NCBI GenBank assembly: GCA_023434025.1
Contig: JAEYTL010000017.1
Span: 1 to 52,773 of the forward strand
Length of the DNA: 52,773 nt
Direction of reading: 5' to 3'
From: Bacteroidota bacterium
GTDB lineage: Bacteria > Bacteroidota > Bacteroidia > Flavobacteriales > Flavobacteriaceae
How positions within the stretch are numbered: the first letter of the stretch is position 1; each line of letters starts with the position of its first letter. The notes under the pieces were generated by a model, which was not told the DNA's origin, did not search any database, and was given only the letters and a program-made list of their open reading frames with translations. Shown one piece after another: positions 18,336-26,082 of the stretch. A program made the translations under genes and the position numbers.

Positions 18336-20018
18336 ATGTCAGAAGAAAAGTCACTCAATTTTATTGAGCAAATCATTGAGGAAGATTTAAAGAATGGTTT
18401 TGCCAAGGATAAACTGCGTTTTCGTTTTCCACCCGAACCAAACGGTTATCTTCATGTGGGTCATGCCAGCTCTATTTGCCTGAATTTCGGGTTAGGAATC
18501 GATTATCAATCGCCGGTTAACCTGCGTTTTGACGATACTAATCCGGCTAAAGAAGAACAGGAGTATGTTGATGCTATCAAGCGTGATGTACAATGGCTTG
18601 GTTATCAATGGGCAGAAGAACGCTATGCTTCTGATTATTTTCAGGAACTGTATGACTGGGCGGTTGAATTCATTAAAAAGGACAAAGCTTATATTGACAG
18701 CCAATCTTCGGAAGAAATGGCAAAGCAAAAAGGAACGCCTACACAGGTGGGAACTAATAGTCCGTATAGAAATCGTTCGGTAGAAGAAAACCTTGACCTT
18801 TTTGAACGCATGAAAAACGGTGAATTTCCGGAAGGAACACATGTTTTACGTGCCAAAATAGATATGGCTTCGACCAATATGCTGATGCGTGACCCGATTA
18901 TGTATCGCATTTTACATAAACATCACCACAGAACAGGGGATCAATGGTGTATTTATCCTATGTATGATTGGGCTCATGGTGAAAGCGATTATATCGAAGG
19001 AATTTCACATTCACTTTGTACGCTGGAATTTTTACCACACAGAGAATTATACGATTGGTTTTTAGACCAAATTTATGATAGTAATAAAGTCCGTCCGAAA
19101 CAAAGAGAATTTGCCAGAAGAAACCTTTCACACACGGTTGTGAGTAAACGAAAGTTACTTCAATTAGTACAGGAAGGACACGTTTCCGGTTGGGATGATC
19201 CGAGGATGAGCACCATTTCCGGAATGAGGAGACGCGGTTATACGCCGGCTTCCATACGAAATTTTGCCAAGACAATCGGTATAGCCAAACGAACGAATTT
19301 AATTGATGTTTCGCTTCTTGAATTCTGTGTTCGTGAAGATTTGAATAAAACGGCACCACGTGTGATGGCAGTTTTAAATCCGGTTAAACTTGTGATTACT
19401 AATTATCCGGAAGAACAGGAAGAATGGCTTGATGCCGAAAATAATCCGGAAGAAGATGTTTTGACCTATAGAAAAGTACCTTTTTCCAAAGAATTATACA
19501 TCGAAAGAGAAGATTTTCAAGAAGAGGCCAATAAGAAATTTTTCCGATTAACATTGGGAACAGAAGTGCGTTTGAAGAATGCTTATATCGTCAAAGGCGA
19601 AAATGTCATCAAAGATGCAGATGGAAATATCACCGAAATTCATGCAACGTATGATGTAGATTCTAAGTCGGGCAGTGGTACAGAGGCTAGTCAACGCAAA
19701 GTAAAAGGAACCATTCACTGGGTTTCGATTCCACATGCTGTAGAAGCAGAAGTTCGCATTTATGACCGCTTATTTACGCACGAAAACCCGGATGGTGATA
19801 AAGAAGTTGACTTCAAAAATTACATCAACCCCAATTCATTGGAAGTAATTACCGGATATGTTGAACCAAGTTTACAGACTGCTCAACCGGAAGATAAATT
19901 TCAATTTCAACGGTTAGGTTATTTTTGTACAGATAAGGATTCCTCTGCAGGAAAATTGGTTTTTAACAAAACGGTCGGTCTGAGAGATACGTGGGCAAAA
20001 ATTGAAGGGAAGGAGTAA
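18336..20018 (+). CDS. glnS: Glutaminyl-tRNA synthetase
   Basis: GlnRS charges tRNA-Gln with glutamine using ATP, in the cytosol. The 560-residue length fits. The class I HIGH motif appears as HVGH (40-43) in FPPEPNGYLHVGHA, which is characteristic of GlnRS, and the KMSKS equivalent is VVSKRKL (about 269-275). The catalytic half is followed by two anticodon-binding beta barrels. A separate gltX lies at 24404-25915 and lacks these GlnRS features, so this organism has a direct Gln charging route. The gene is monocistronic: it has its own -7 box and a strong terminator at 20092-20117. Confidence 0.95.
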   Translation: MSEEKSLNFIEQIIEEDLKNGFAKDKLRFRFPPEPNGYLHVGHASSICLNFGLGIDYQSPVNLRFDDTNPAKEEQEYVDAIKRDVQWLGYQWAEERYASDYFQELYDWAVEFIKKDKAYIDSQSSEEMAKQKGTPTQVGTNSPYRNRSVEENLDLFERMKNGEFPEGTHVLRAKIDMASTNMLMRDPIMYRILHKHHHRTGDQWCIYPMYDWAHGESDYIEGISHSLCTLEFLPHRELYDWFLDQIYDSNKVRPKQREFARRNLSHTVVSKRKLLQLVQEGHVSGWDDPRMSTISGMRRRGYTPASIRNFAKTIGIAKRTNLIDVSLLEFCVREDLNKTAPRVMAVLNPVKLVITNYPEEQEEWLDAENNPEEDVLTYRKVPFSKELYIEREDFQEEANKKFFRLTLGTEVRLKNAYIVKGENVIKDADGNITEIHATYDVDSKSGSGTEASQRKVKGTIHWVSIPHAVEAEVRIYDRLFTHENPDGDKEVDFKNYINPNSLEVITGYVEPSLQTAQPEDKFQFQRLGYFCTDKDSSAGKLVFNKTVGLRDTWAKIEGKE

Positions 20019-20091
20019 ATTTTTTCATCACATGTGTCATTTCGACGACAGGAGAAATTACACAGCGAAAAACTTTATAATCAAAAACTAT

Positions 20092-20117
20092 AAAAGCCAC
20101 AATTTTATGTGGCTTTT
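20092..20117 (+). terminator. Terminator of glnS
   Basis: AAAAGCCAC (20092-20100) pairs exactly with GTGGCTTTT (20109-20117) around an 8-nt loop, giving a GC-core stem ending in a short T run. Confidence 0.8.
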
Positions 20118-20460
20118 ACTATTATTTATATTTTCTATTGATTTTAATTTTCTATTGTAAAAAACAATCAAAAATGACTTTTTTAGAGCGTTTTTTAGAA
20201 ACAAAAAATAATCAGCAAGGTGATTTTATGACTCTCTGAGTGAAGATGAATTTAAACGCTTCTAATTCGTTTTTGAAGATTTTACAACCTTTTTTTCATT
20301 CTTAGAAATTCAAAAAACTAAAAATTCTGTGTTTTTCGTGTTTTCTGTGAGAAAGTAATTTTTAAGATTTCTTAAATTTCCAAAAACCGGTGTTTATCCT
20401 TTAAGCAAAGCTTCAAAATCAAAATTCATTTCTCATCAATCAAAATGATGTTCTATAAAA

Positions 20461-20483
20461 AAAGAGACCCGAAGGTCTCTCTT
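20461..20483 (-). terminator. Terminator of the SPFH gene
   Basis: On the minus strand, GAGACC (complement of 74-79 of this block) closes on GGTCTC with a tight TTCG-containing loop, then runs into seven or more T (complement of the A run from 20456). It lies just after the stop at 20487. Confidence 0.8.
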
Positions 20484-20486
20484 AAT

Positions 20487-21452
20487 TTATTCATCATCTT
20501 CGGTCGTACCAAATTCATCTTTTTTCTTTGGTTTACTGATTCGTGCAGTACTGTTGGCTTTTTTCATTGCTTCGCCCACCTGGTTGCTGGCGGTAAAACT
20601 GGCCACCATGTTGTTTAGCATATCGCTACCCGCTTGTGGCGAGTTGGGTAATAAAATCAAATTTGAATTTGTGTCGGCTCCAATAGCTTGTAACGTATCA
20701 TAATGTTGAGTTACCACAATCAGGGCAGAAGCTTCCTGTGAGTTGATACCCACTTTGTTTAAAACGTCAACACTCTCTACCAAACCTCTTGCTATTTCTC
20801 TTCTTTGGTCGGCAATACCCTGACCCTGTAGTCTTTTGCTTTCAGCTTCCGCTTTTGCTTTGGCTACGATTCTGATTCTTCCGGCTTCTGCCTCATATTC
20901 AGCAGCCGTTTTTTCACGGTCGGCAGCGTTGATTCGGTTCATTGCATTTTTTACTTGGATATCCGGATCAATATCCGTAATCAGGGTGTTGATAATATCA
21001 TATCCATAGGTAGTCATCGCTTCATTTAATTCGCGTTTTACAGCAATAGCAATATCATCTTTACGCTCAAAAACATCATCCAGCTTTAGTTTGGGAACCT
21101 CGGCACGCACAACGTCAAATACATACGAAGTAATCTGGTCATGTGGATATTCCAGTTTATAAAAAGCTTCATATACTTTTTCCTGAATTACTTTAAACTG
21201 AACCGAAACTTTCATTTTTACGAATACATTGTCTTTTGTTTTCGTTTCAATAATAACATCCAATTGCTGAATCCTAAGGTTAATTCTTCCTGCAATACGG
21301 TCAATAACAGGAATTTTTAGTTGTAAACCGGAATGTCTGATGCTGCTGAAACGACCAAAACGTTCAATAACAGCGGATGTTTGCTGTTTTACGGTAAAAA
21401 ACGATGCTAATAGAAGAAAAACACCTAATACAATAATAATGTAGCCAGTCAT
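20487..21452 (-). CDS. SPFH/Band 7 (stomatin-like) membrane protein
   Basis: The 321-residue protein has one N-terminal membrane anchor (about 3-20) followed directly by the SPFH domain, with the usual TVKQQTSAVIERFGRF, HSGLQLKIPVIDRI and later ...YDIINTLITDIDPD segments. A helical region rich in Ala, Glu and Lys follows (about 175-215, AAEYEAEAGRIRIVAKAKAEAESKRLQGQGIADQR). This is the stomatin/QmcA organisation. Such proteins form membrane-bound oligomers that organise membrane domains or modulate proteases. The polar C-terminal tail (KKANSTARISKPKKKDEFGTTEDDE) has no known motif. It is divergent from the barrel gene at 21527. No NfeD partner is adjacent, so the exact subfamily is open. Confidence 0.88.
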   Translation of the reverse strand: MTGYIIIVLGVFLLLASFFTVKQQTSAVIERFGRFSSIRHSGLQLKIPVIDRIAGRINLRIQQLDVIIETKTKDNVFVKMKVSVQFKVIQEKVYEAFYKLEYPHDQITSYVFDVVRAEVPKLKLDDVFERKDDIAIAVKRELNEAMTTYGYDIINTLITDIDPDIQVKNAMNRINAADREKTAAEYEAEAGRIRIVAKAKAEAESKRLQGQGIADQRREIARGLVESVDVLNKVGINSQEASALIVVTQHYDTLQAIGADTNSNLILLPNSPQAGSDMLNNMVASFTASNQVGEAMKKANSTARISKPKKKDEFGTTEDDE

Positions 21453-21497
21453 AAAAAAATAGTTTATTTGTTATATGTAATGATACGAAATTTCTCG

Positions 21498-21505
21498 TAC
21501 GTTTG
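21498..21505 (+). promoter_or_regulatory. Promoter -7 box for the barrel gene at 21527
   Basis: TACGTTTG matches TAnnTTTG exactly, 21 nt before the ATG. The nearest TTTG upstream (21467-21470) is 27 bp away, farther than usual, so the -33 element is uncertain. Confidence 0.45.
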
Positions 21506-21526
21506 TTACAACTTTACAAATAATTC

Positions 21527-22183
21527 ATGAGAAGATATTTTTTCGCATTGGTTTTACTTGCTTTGACAACTAATGTTTCAGCACAATACGGCAAGGGTGA
21601 TTACAACCATATCGGGGTTAGTTTAGGGTTAAATCAAACCGATTTATACACGTCCAATTTCAATATAAAGCCAGCCATGAACTGGACGGCAGGTTTATCC
21701 ATGCGTGGAAATTACTACAATAATTTTTCAATGGTGTACGGTATGAATTTCACGGAGAACAAATTTTCCATCGAAACGTTTTCCGGGATCTCACCAAAAG
21801 AGGTTGATCTCAAGATGATGGCAGTTCAGGTACATTTATTGTTGTGTTATAAAATTGGCGGAGGCCCGGTTTCGTTAGATTTTGGCCCTGTGTTGCAAGT
21901 GAACAGTAAATTAAAATTCAATAGTTCCGATGAAAATAATTTTATTGTAGGGAATGAGTTGCTTCGGGTGCAGGACATTGAAGACATCAACCCGATAAAC
22001 TTTAATATTCATGCCGGAATTACCGGAGGTTTTGAAAATATTCGTTTGAATTTAAGCTATCAATACGGAGTAACCAATATTTTGAATAATTTAAATAAAC
22101 AAGAAGAAGTAGTTCTTTTAGCCGATGGAAAACTAAAAGGAAATCTGGGAATTATTGCAGGAAACATTATCTTTTATTTTTAA
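21527..22183 (+). CDS. PorT-like outer-membrane beta-barrel protein
   Basis: The 218-residue protein has a signal peptide (MRRYFFALVLLALTTNVSA, cut before QYGKGDY) and about eight amphipathic strands, ending in the barrel-type GIIAGNIIFYF with a terminal Phe. The pattern fits the small 8-stranded barrels annotated as PorT or outer-membrane beta-barrel family in Bacteroidetes. Substrate and role cannot be read from the sequence. It stands alone, with its own -7 box upstream and a bidirectional terminator shared with the convergent gene at 22237. Confidence 0.75.
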   Translation: MRRYFFALVLLALTTNVSAQYGKGDYNHIGVSLGLNQTDLYTSNFNIKPAMNWTAGLSMRGNYYNNFSMVYGMNFTENKFSIETFSGISPKEVDLKMMAVQVHLLLCYKIGGGPVSLDFGPVLQVNSKLKFNSSDENNFIVGNELLRVQDIEDINPINFNIHAGITGGFENIRLNLSYQYGVTNILNNLNKQEEVVLLADGKLKGNLGIIAGNIIFYF

Positions 22184-22205
22184 ATTACTTCTTTCAATAC
22201 AAAAG

Positions 22206-22230
22206 AAAGGCTCCTTTTTCGGGAGCCTTT
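22206..22230. terminator. Bidirectional terminator between 21527 and 22237 genes
   Basis: AAAGGCTCC (22206-22214) pairs exactly with GGAGCCTTT (22222-22230). T runs follow on both strands, so it serves both convergent genes. Confidence 0.85.
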
Positions 22231-22236
22231 TTGCTT

Positions 22237-23103
22237 TTAATGTCCTGGTTCATAAATCAGTCTGAAGAACGTACTGAACCGTTGGTTTTCTCTACTGATC
22301 GGAATCCCGGTTACAATTCCAATCAGCAAATTGTCGGCAATTCCAACCCGCATTTGAGGGCGAATGATCATGTCGAAATCCGTTTTAGTAACTTCTTTAT
22401 TAAACTCAATACCAATAAAGTTTCGGGTACCCGGAATCATATAATGAACATTACTGTTAATTTGCCAGTTGGTATGGGTTGAATTGTCTTCAAAATGATG
22501 AATAAAGAGTGGTCCGGTGTACAGCAACGTATGAAAATTATTCCCCCATCGTTTGGCTGCCACAAAAAAGGGATTATAAATGTTTCCAACAAACAACTTT
22601 CCGTTTTTGTAATTGTCAAACTCATTCATTTCAAACTCGTGAATGTAGCCAATTGCCAACGATGTTTTCATTTTTTCGGATACTAAAAATGAATATTGTC
22701 CAGCTAATTTTAAGCTGTTGAGTTTGCTTCCGGGAGCCATTCCGTTTTTGTTGGAAGGATAAATGGTAAACGGTAATTCTACTTCTAAACCTAATCGGTC
22801 TATCGGTGCCCATTCATATTCTATCAACGCTAAATATTCGTCGTATTCATAATTGTCGGTTATTCCAAAACCAACGTTCCATTCTTTTTCGCCTTTTCGG
22901 GCTCCTAAATCGCGAATTAAGTCAATGTAGAGAGGTTCGGCATGCAGTACTTTTGATTTTTCGGTTTTGTTTTGAACTTCCTCAATATATAAGCTGTCTT
23001 TTAAGGTGTTCTCGATTTCTTTTTCGTTTTGTGAAAAGGCTGTCTGGCCGATTAAAAATAATGAAACGGAGTAAAGCAATTGCTTCAAACAAAGTTTGTT
23101 CAT
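22237..23103 (-). CDS. Conserved outer-membrane protein with HAEPLYIDLIRDLGARKGE motif
   Basis: The 288-residue protein has a signal peptide (ending near TAFS, before QNEKE), a mature N-terminal helix, and the striking segment HAEPLYIDLIRDLGARKGE (about 54-72). A run of barrel-like strands follows. I recognise this motif from a family of Bacteroidetes outer-membrane proteins often annotated as hypothetical or as transporter-like barrels, but I cannot assign a substrate. The gene lies 70 bp after the small membrane protein at 23174-23554, and the pair looks like an operon. Small proteins like the latter often sit beside heavy-metal efflux genes, so a metal or small-ion role is possible; no efflux pump is present in this window. 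Confidence 0.65.
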   Translation of the reverse strand: MNKLCLKQLLYSVSLFLIGQTAFSQNEKEIENTLKDSLYIEEVQNKTEKSKVLHAEPLYIDLIRDLGARKGEKEWNVGFGITDNYEYDEYLALIEYEWAPIDRLGLEVELPFTIYPSNKNGMAPGSKLNSLKLAGQYSFLVSEKMKTSLAIGYIHEFEMNEFDNYKNGKLFVGNIYNPFFVAAKRWGNNFHTLLYTGPLFIHHFEDNSTHTNWQINSNVHYMIPGTRNFIGIEFNKEVTKTDFDMIIRPQMRVGIADNLLIGIVTGIPISRENQRFSTFFRLIYEPGH

Positions 23104-23173
23104 GGTTGTTTCGGGTTTAATTTATACAGTTTTTGGTCTGTTTCCGTCTTGAAAACAAGTTTTTACAACTAAA

Positions 23174-23554
23174 TTAAACTTCCGGAGGAGGAGAATGAAT
23201 TTCTAAAGAAAGCTTTATGAAGTTATTTTTTAAGTATAAAAATAAGTGCTCAGCATAATTGGCAAGTACTGATTTCATTTTAGAATCAAGCGGAAAGAGT
23301 AAAAATTCATCCATAGTGAATGACTTTTTTACGTTTTGATTTTGCTCGGCTTCGTTTGATTTATTTTCCGGAATTGTATCATCAAACCCCAAAAGCTTTT
23401 CGATAATTAATTCAATAATGCTCTCCTGCTCATTGTGAATGGTTTGATGATGTGTAAATAACGGGGCAACATCTATACTGATGTTTAACAGATAGAATGC
23501 TAAAAATCCCCCGATAAAGCCGGTTATTTTAGATTGCTCAAGTGCACTTAACAT
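23174..23554 (-). CDS. Small conserved hypothetical membrane-associated protein
   Basis: The 126-residue protein has one hydrophobic stretch near the N-terminus (about 10-25), a His pair at about 35-36 (FTHHQTIHNEQES), an acidic amphipathic middle (IIELIIEKLLGFDDTIPE) and a hydrophobic C-terminal half. The NEQESIIELIIEKLLG pattern resembles small proteins encoded upstream of CzcA-type metal efflux operons in Bacteroidetes, but this is from memory. It is the first gene of a pair with 22237. The region is more AT-rich than its neighbours. Confidence 0.55.
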   Translation of the reverse strand: MLSALEQSKITGFIGGFLAFYLLNISIDVAPLFTHHQTIHNEQESIIELIIEKLLGFDDTIPENKSNEAEQNQNVKKSFTMDEFLLFPLDSKMKSVLANYAEHLFLYLKNNFIKLSLEIHSPPPEV

Positions 23555-23781
23555 GCTGTAAAAATAAAACCTTTTTGTAAAATCAGTGTTTTTCTATCGC
23601 TTTTAGTATTCTTTTAACGGTTTATTAATTTTAAATCGATTGCAGATTTGTAATAACTAATCTCGGGAATATTACTATTCATACAAATAAAAACTTAAAA
23701 AATTTCTTAAAAAAAACCTCTAAAAGTTAACTTATATTAATAATATTTAATTTATTTGCATCTAACCTTAAAATTTAAATA

Positions 23782-24354
23782 ATGAAAAAACTGATTTTTA
23801 CATTTATTCTAGGAGCGACTTTTTTATCTTGTAGTAGTGATGATGATAGTAATTCTAATAATGCAAATGGAATAAATATTGATGGAATAAGTTATTCTAT
23901 TACTGATGCAAAAGCAGTAGATAACTACAATTTTTTCAGTGAAACACATGCAGAATTTAATTTTGTTTTAGCAAGTTCAACTATTGAAGTAACAGCAATA
24001 CCGGGTACTTTTTTTGGATTTGAGACCGATAATGCTAAGTTTGCTCTTGATTTAAGTATTGCTGCCCTGGGAACTACTTTTCAAAATGGAGTTTATCAAT
24101 ACAATGAAAATTTTGGTTTTGACGATCCAGAATTTAATTATTTCAATTTATTAACTATTTATATAGATGGTAATCAAGACGGTCAGTATTCTAATCCTCA
24201 ACATGATAAAATTCTTGTTGCTACGGGAGGAACAGTAACTGTTTCAGGAACAGCTCCAAATTATGTTTTAGCTTTTAATGTGACGTTAAGTAATGGTCAA
24301 ACCTTAAATTTCACATACAATCAAGGATTTGATTACGTGGATAACAGAAATTAA
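23782..24354 (+). CDS. Hypothetical surface lipoprotein
   Basis: The 190-residue protein has a type II signal peptide (MKKLIFTFILGATFLSC, lipidated Cys 17) followed by SSDDDSNSNN. An acidic stretch right after the Cys is the known Bacteroidetes signal for moving lipoproteins to the cell surface. The rest is predicted mostly beta, with repeated NFTYNQGFDYVDN-like strands. No catalytic motif is seen. It is AT-rich and stands alone, flanked by its own upstream AT-rich region and a terminator at 24375-24400. Confidence 0.7.
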   Translation: MKKLIFTFILGATFLSCSSDDDSNSNNANGINIDGISYSITDAKAVDNYNFFSETHAEFNFVLASSTIEVTAIPGTFFGFETDNAKFALDLSIAALGTTFQNGVYQYNENFGFDDPEFNYFNLLTIYIDGNQDGQYSNPQHDKILVATGGTVTVSGTAPNYVLAFNVTLSNGQTLNFTYNQGFDYVDNRN

Positions 24355-24374
24355 TTGTTTCTAGATAAAAAAGT

Positions 24375-24400
24375 AAGCCTCTTGAAATTTCAAGAGGCTT
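24375..24400. terminator. Bidirectional terminator between 23782 and gltX
   Basis: The 26-bp stretch is a perfect palindrome (AAGCCTCTTGAAA followed by its reverse complement), with T runs on both sides. It ends both the lipoprotein gene and gltX, whose stop codon begins at 24406. Confidence 0.85.
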
Positions 24401-24403
24401 TTT

Positions 24404-25915
24404 TTATAGCGTTTGAATAGCTTTTTCAATTCTTTTAACGGTTTCTTCTTTGCCAATCATTTCAATAATATCAAACAAATGAGGCCCTTTTAAGGCTCCG
24501 ACCAAGCTTAACCGAAGCGGTTGCATGACTTTGCCCATCCCAATTTCGTTGGTGGTCATCCAGTTTTTTATAATTGTTTCGATGTTTAAAGATGTAAAAT
24601 TATCAATCGATTCTAAAACTTCTATCACTTGTTTCATCAAAGAAGGGGTTTCTTCTTTCCAGTTTTTGGATGCCTTTTCGTCGTATGAAGCGGGTGCAAC
24701 AAAGAAATAATCAGCTAATTCCCAGAAATCAGATACAAAATTTGCCCGTTCTTTAATTAAACGCACGATTTTTGTCATTTCAACGAAGGAGAAATCGCAT
24801 TTTCCGGTTTTTTCTACAACAATTTTTTGGAATTCATCCACCAAACTTTCATCACTTTGCTTTTGCAGATACTGATGATTAAACCATTTGTTTTTCTCCG
24901 GATCAAACTTGGCTCCGGCTTTATGCACGCGGTTTAAGTCGAATTTTTCCACTAATTCATCTAATGAAAACAGTTCTTGATCGGTACCGTCATTCCATCC
25001 TAATAAGGCTAAAAAGTTTATCACAGCTTCCGGAAAATAGCCTGCTTCTCTATAACCGGATGATACTCCTTCTTCTGTTTTCCATTCCAACGGAAATACC
25101 GGAAAGCCCATTTTATCACCATCTCTTTTGGATAATTTTCCATTCCCAATAGGTTTTAAAATCAAAGGCAAATGTGCAAATTCAGGAGCATCCCAACCAA
25201 AAGCCTTGTACAGCAAATAATGGAGCGGGAGCGAAGGCAGCCATTCTTCGCCACGAATTACATGCGAAGTTTCCATCAAATGATCGTCCACAATATTGGC
25301 CAGATGATAGGTTGGCATACCGTCACTTTTAAACAACACCTTATCATCCAGTAAGTTCGTGTCAAATTTTATATCGCCACGAATGATGTCTTTCAATTCC
25401 AAAACTTCATTCACAGGTGTTTTAAATCGGATCACAAAATCTTCGCCGGAAGTAATCCTTTTGCTTGTTTCTTCGGCAGACATGACCAGCGAGGTATCCA
25501 GTTTTTCACGGTTATGCCAATTATAAATAAATGTTTTTCCCTGTTCTTCATGTTGCTTTCTTTGCAAATCCAAGGCTTCCGGAGTATCAAAGGCATAATA
25601 AGCCCATCCGGTCTCAATCAATTGATCAGCATATTTTTTATAGAGATGTTTGCGTTCACTCTGACGATACGGTCCGAATTTTTCGTTCTTTCCAACTGTC
25701 TCTGATGGCGAAATTCCCATCCAGTCCAAAGCATCAAAAATATACTGTTCTGCCCCGGGAACAAAGCGGTTCTGGTCGGTATCTTCTATCCGTAAATAAA
25801 AAACACCATTGTTTTTTTGGGCAAATAAATAATTAAATAAGGCGGTTCTAACCCCACCAATATGCAATGGTCCGGTCGGACTGGGTGCAAAACGGACACG
25901 TACAGGTCTTGACAT
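24404..25915 (-). CDS. gltX: Glutamyl-tRNA synthetase
   Basis: GluRS charges tRNA-Glu with glutamate in the cytosol. Starting at the ATG of MSRPVRVRFAPSPTGPLHIGG gives 503 residues, normal for the family. The HIGH-like motif is HIGG (18-21) and the KMSKS-like motif is KLSKRDG (about 255-261). A longer reading frame extends to 26020, but its extra 35 residues match nothing in the family. A good -7 promoter box also lies inside that extension at 25932-25939, so I take the shorter start. The C-terminal anticodon-binding region is complete. It shares a terminator with the convergent lipoprotein gene and is divergent from the DUF4175 gene. Confidence 0.95.
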   Translation of the reverse strand: MSRPVRVRFAPSPTGPLHIGGVRTALFNYLFAQKNNGVFYLRIEDTDQNRFVPGAEQYIFDALDWMGISPSETVGKNEKFGPYRQSERKHLYKKYADQLIETGWAYYAFDTPEALDLQRKQHEEQGKTFIYNWHNREKLDTSLVMSAEETSKRITSGEDFVIRFKTPVNEVLELKDIIRGDIKFDTNLLDDKVLFKSDGMPTYHLANIVDDHLMETSHVIRGEEWLPSLPLHYLLYKAFGWDAPEFAHLPLILKPIGNGKLSKRDGDKMGFPVFPLEWKTEEGVSSGYREAGYFPEAVINFLALLGWNDGTDQELFSLDELVEKFDLNRVHKAGAKFDPEKNKWFNHQYLQKQSDESLVDEFQKIVVEKTGKCDFSFVEMTKIVRLIKERANFVSDFWELADYFFVAPASYDEKASKNWKEETPSLMKQVIEVLESIDNFTSLNIETIIKNWMTTNEIGMGKVMQPLRLSLVGALKGPHLFDIIEMIGKEETVKRIEKAIQTL

Positions 25916-25931
25916 TTTTCTGTTTTTTTTG

Positions 25932-25939
25932 CAAAGATA
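25932..25939 (-). promoter_or_regulatory. Promoter -7 box for gltX
   Basis: The minus strand reads TATCTTTG, matching TAnnTTTG, 16 nt before the gltX ATG at 25915. The -33 element is not clear. Its position argues against a start codon upstream of 25915. Confidence 0.5.
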
Positions 25940-26082
25940 CAGTTTCAAATTTTTATTCGTCATAATTCGCAAAATCCGTGTATAAAAAACGATTTTTACG
26001 TTAATTTCATTAGAAAACATTTAACGTTTGACTATCGAATAAAATTGTACTTTTATCAGTTATAAATAAAAGTAGCATTATT

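Larger units (their letters stand above)
20019..20486. other. Intergenic region after glnS: terminators, repeat-like segment, possible gene scrap
   Basis: These 468 bp hold the glnS terminator (20092-20117) and the terminator of the opposing SPFH gene (20461-20483). The segment GTCATTTCGACGACAGGAGA (20036-20055) resembles dispersed intergenic repeats I associate with flavobacterial genomes, but no second copy is in this window. At 20174-20265 two short plus-strand frames, one from the ATG at 20174 and one read from about 20237, would join into a 29-residue peptide if one base were shifted. This is possibly a scrap of a lost gene. Nothing else is recognisable. Confidence 0.4.

Noticed and set aside
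24330..24350. CGTGGATAA near the end of the lipoprotein gene, checked as a DnaA box
   Set aside because: A single 8-of-9 match in coding sequence; no cluster of boxes or AT-rich unwinding region nearby, so no origin is claimed.
25916..26020. Longer N-terminus for gltX
   Set aside because: The extra 35 residues match nothing in the family, and the -7 promoter box lies inside this stretch.
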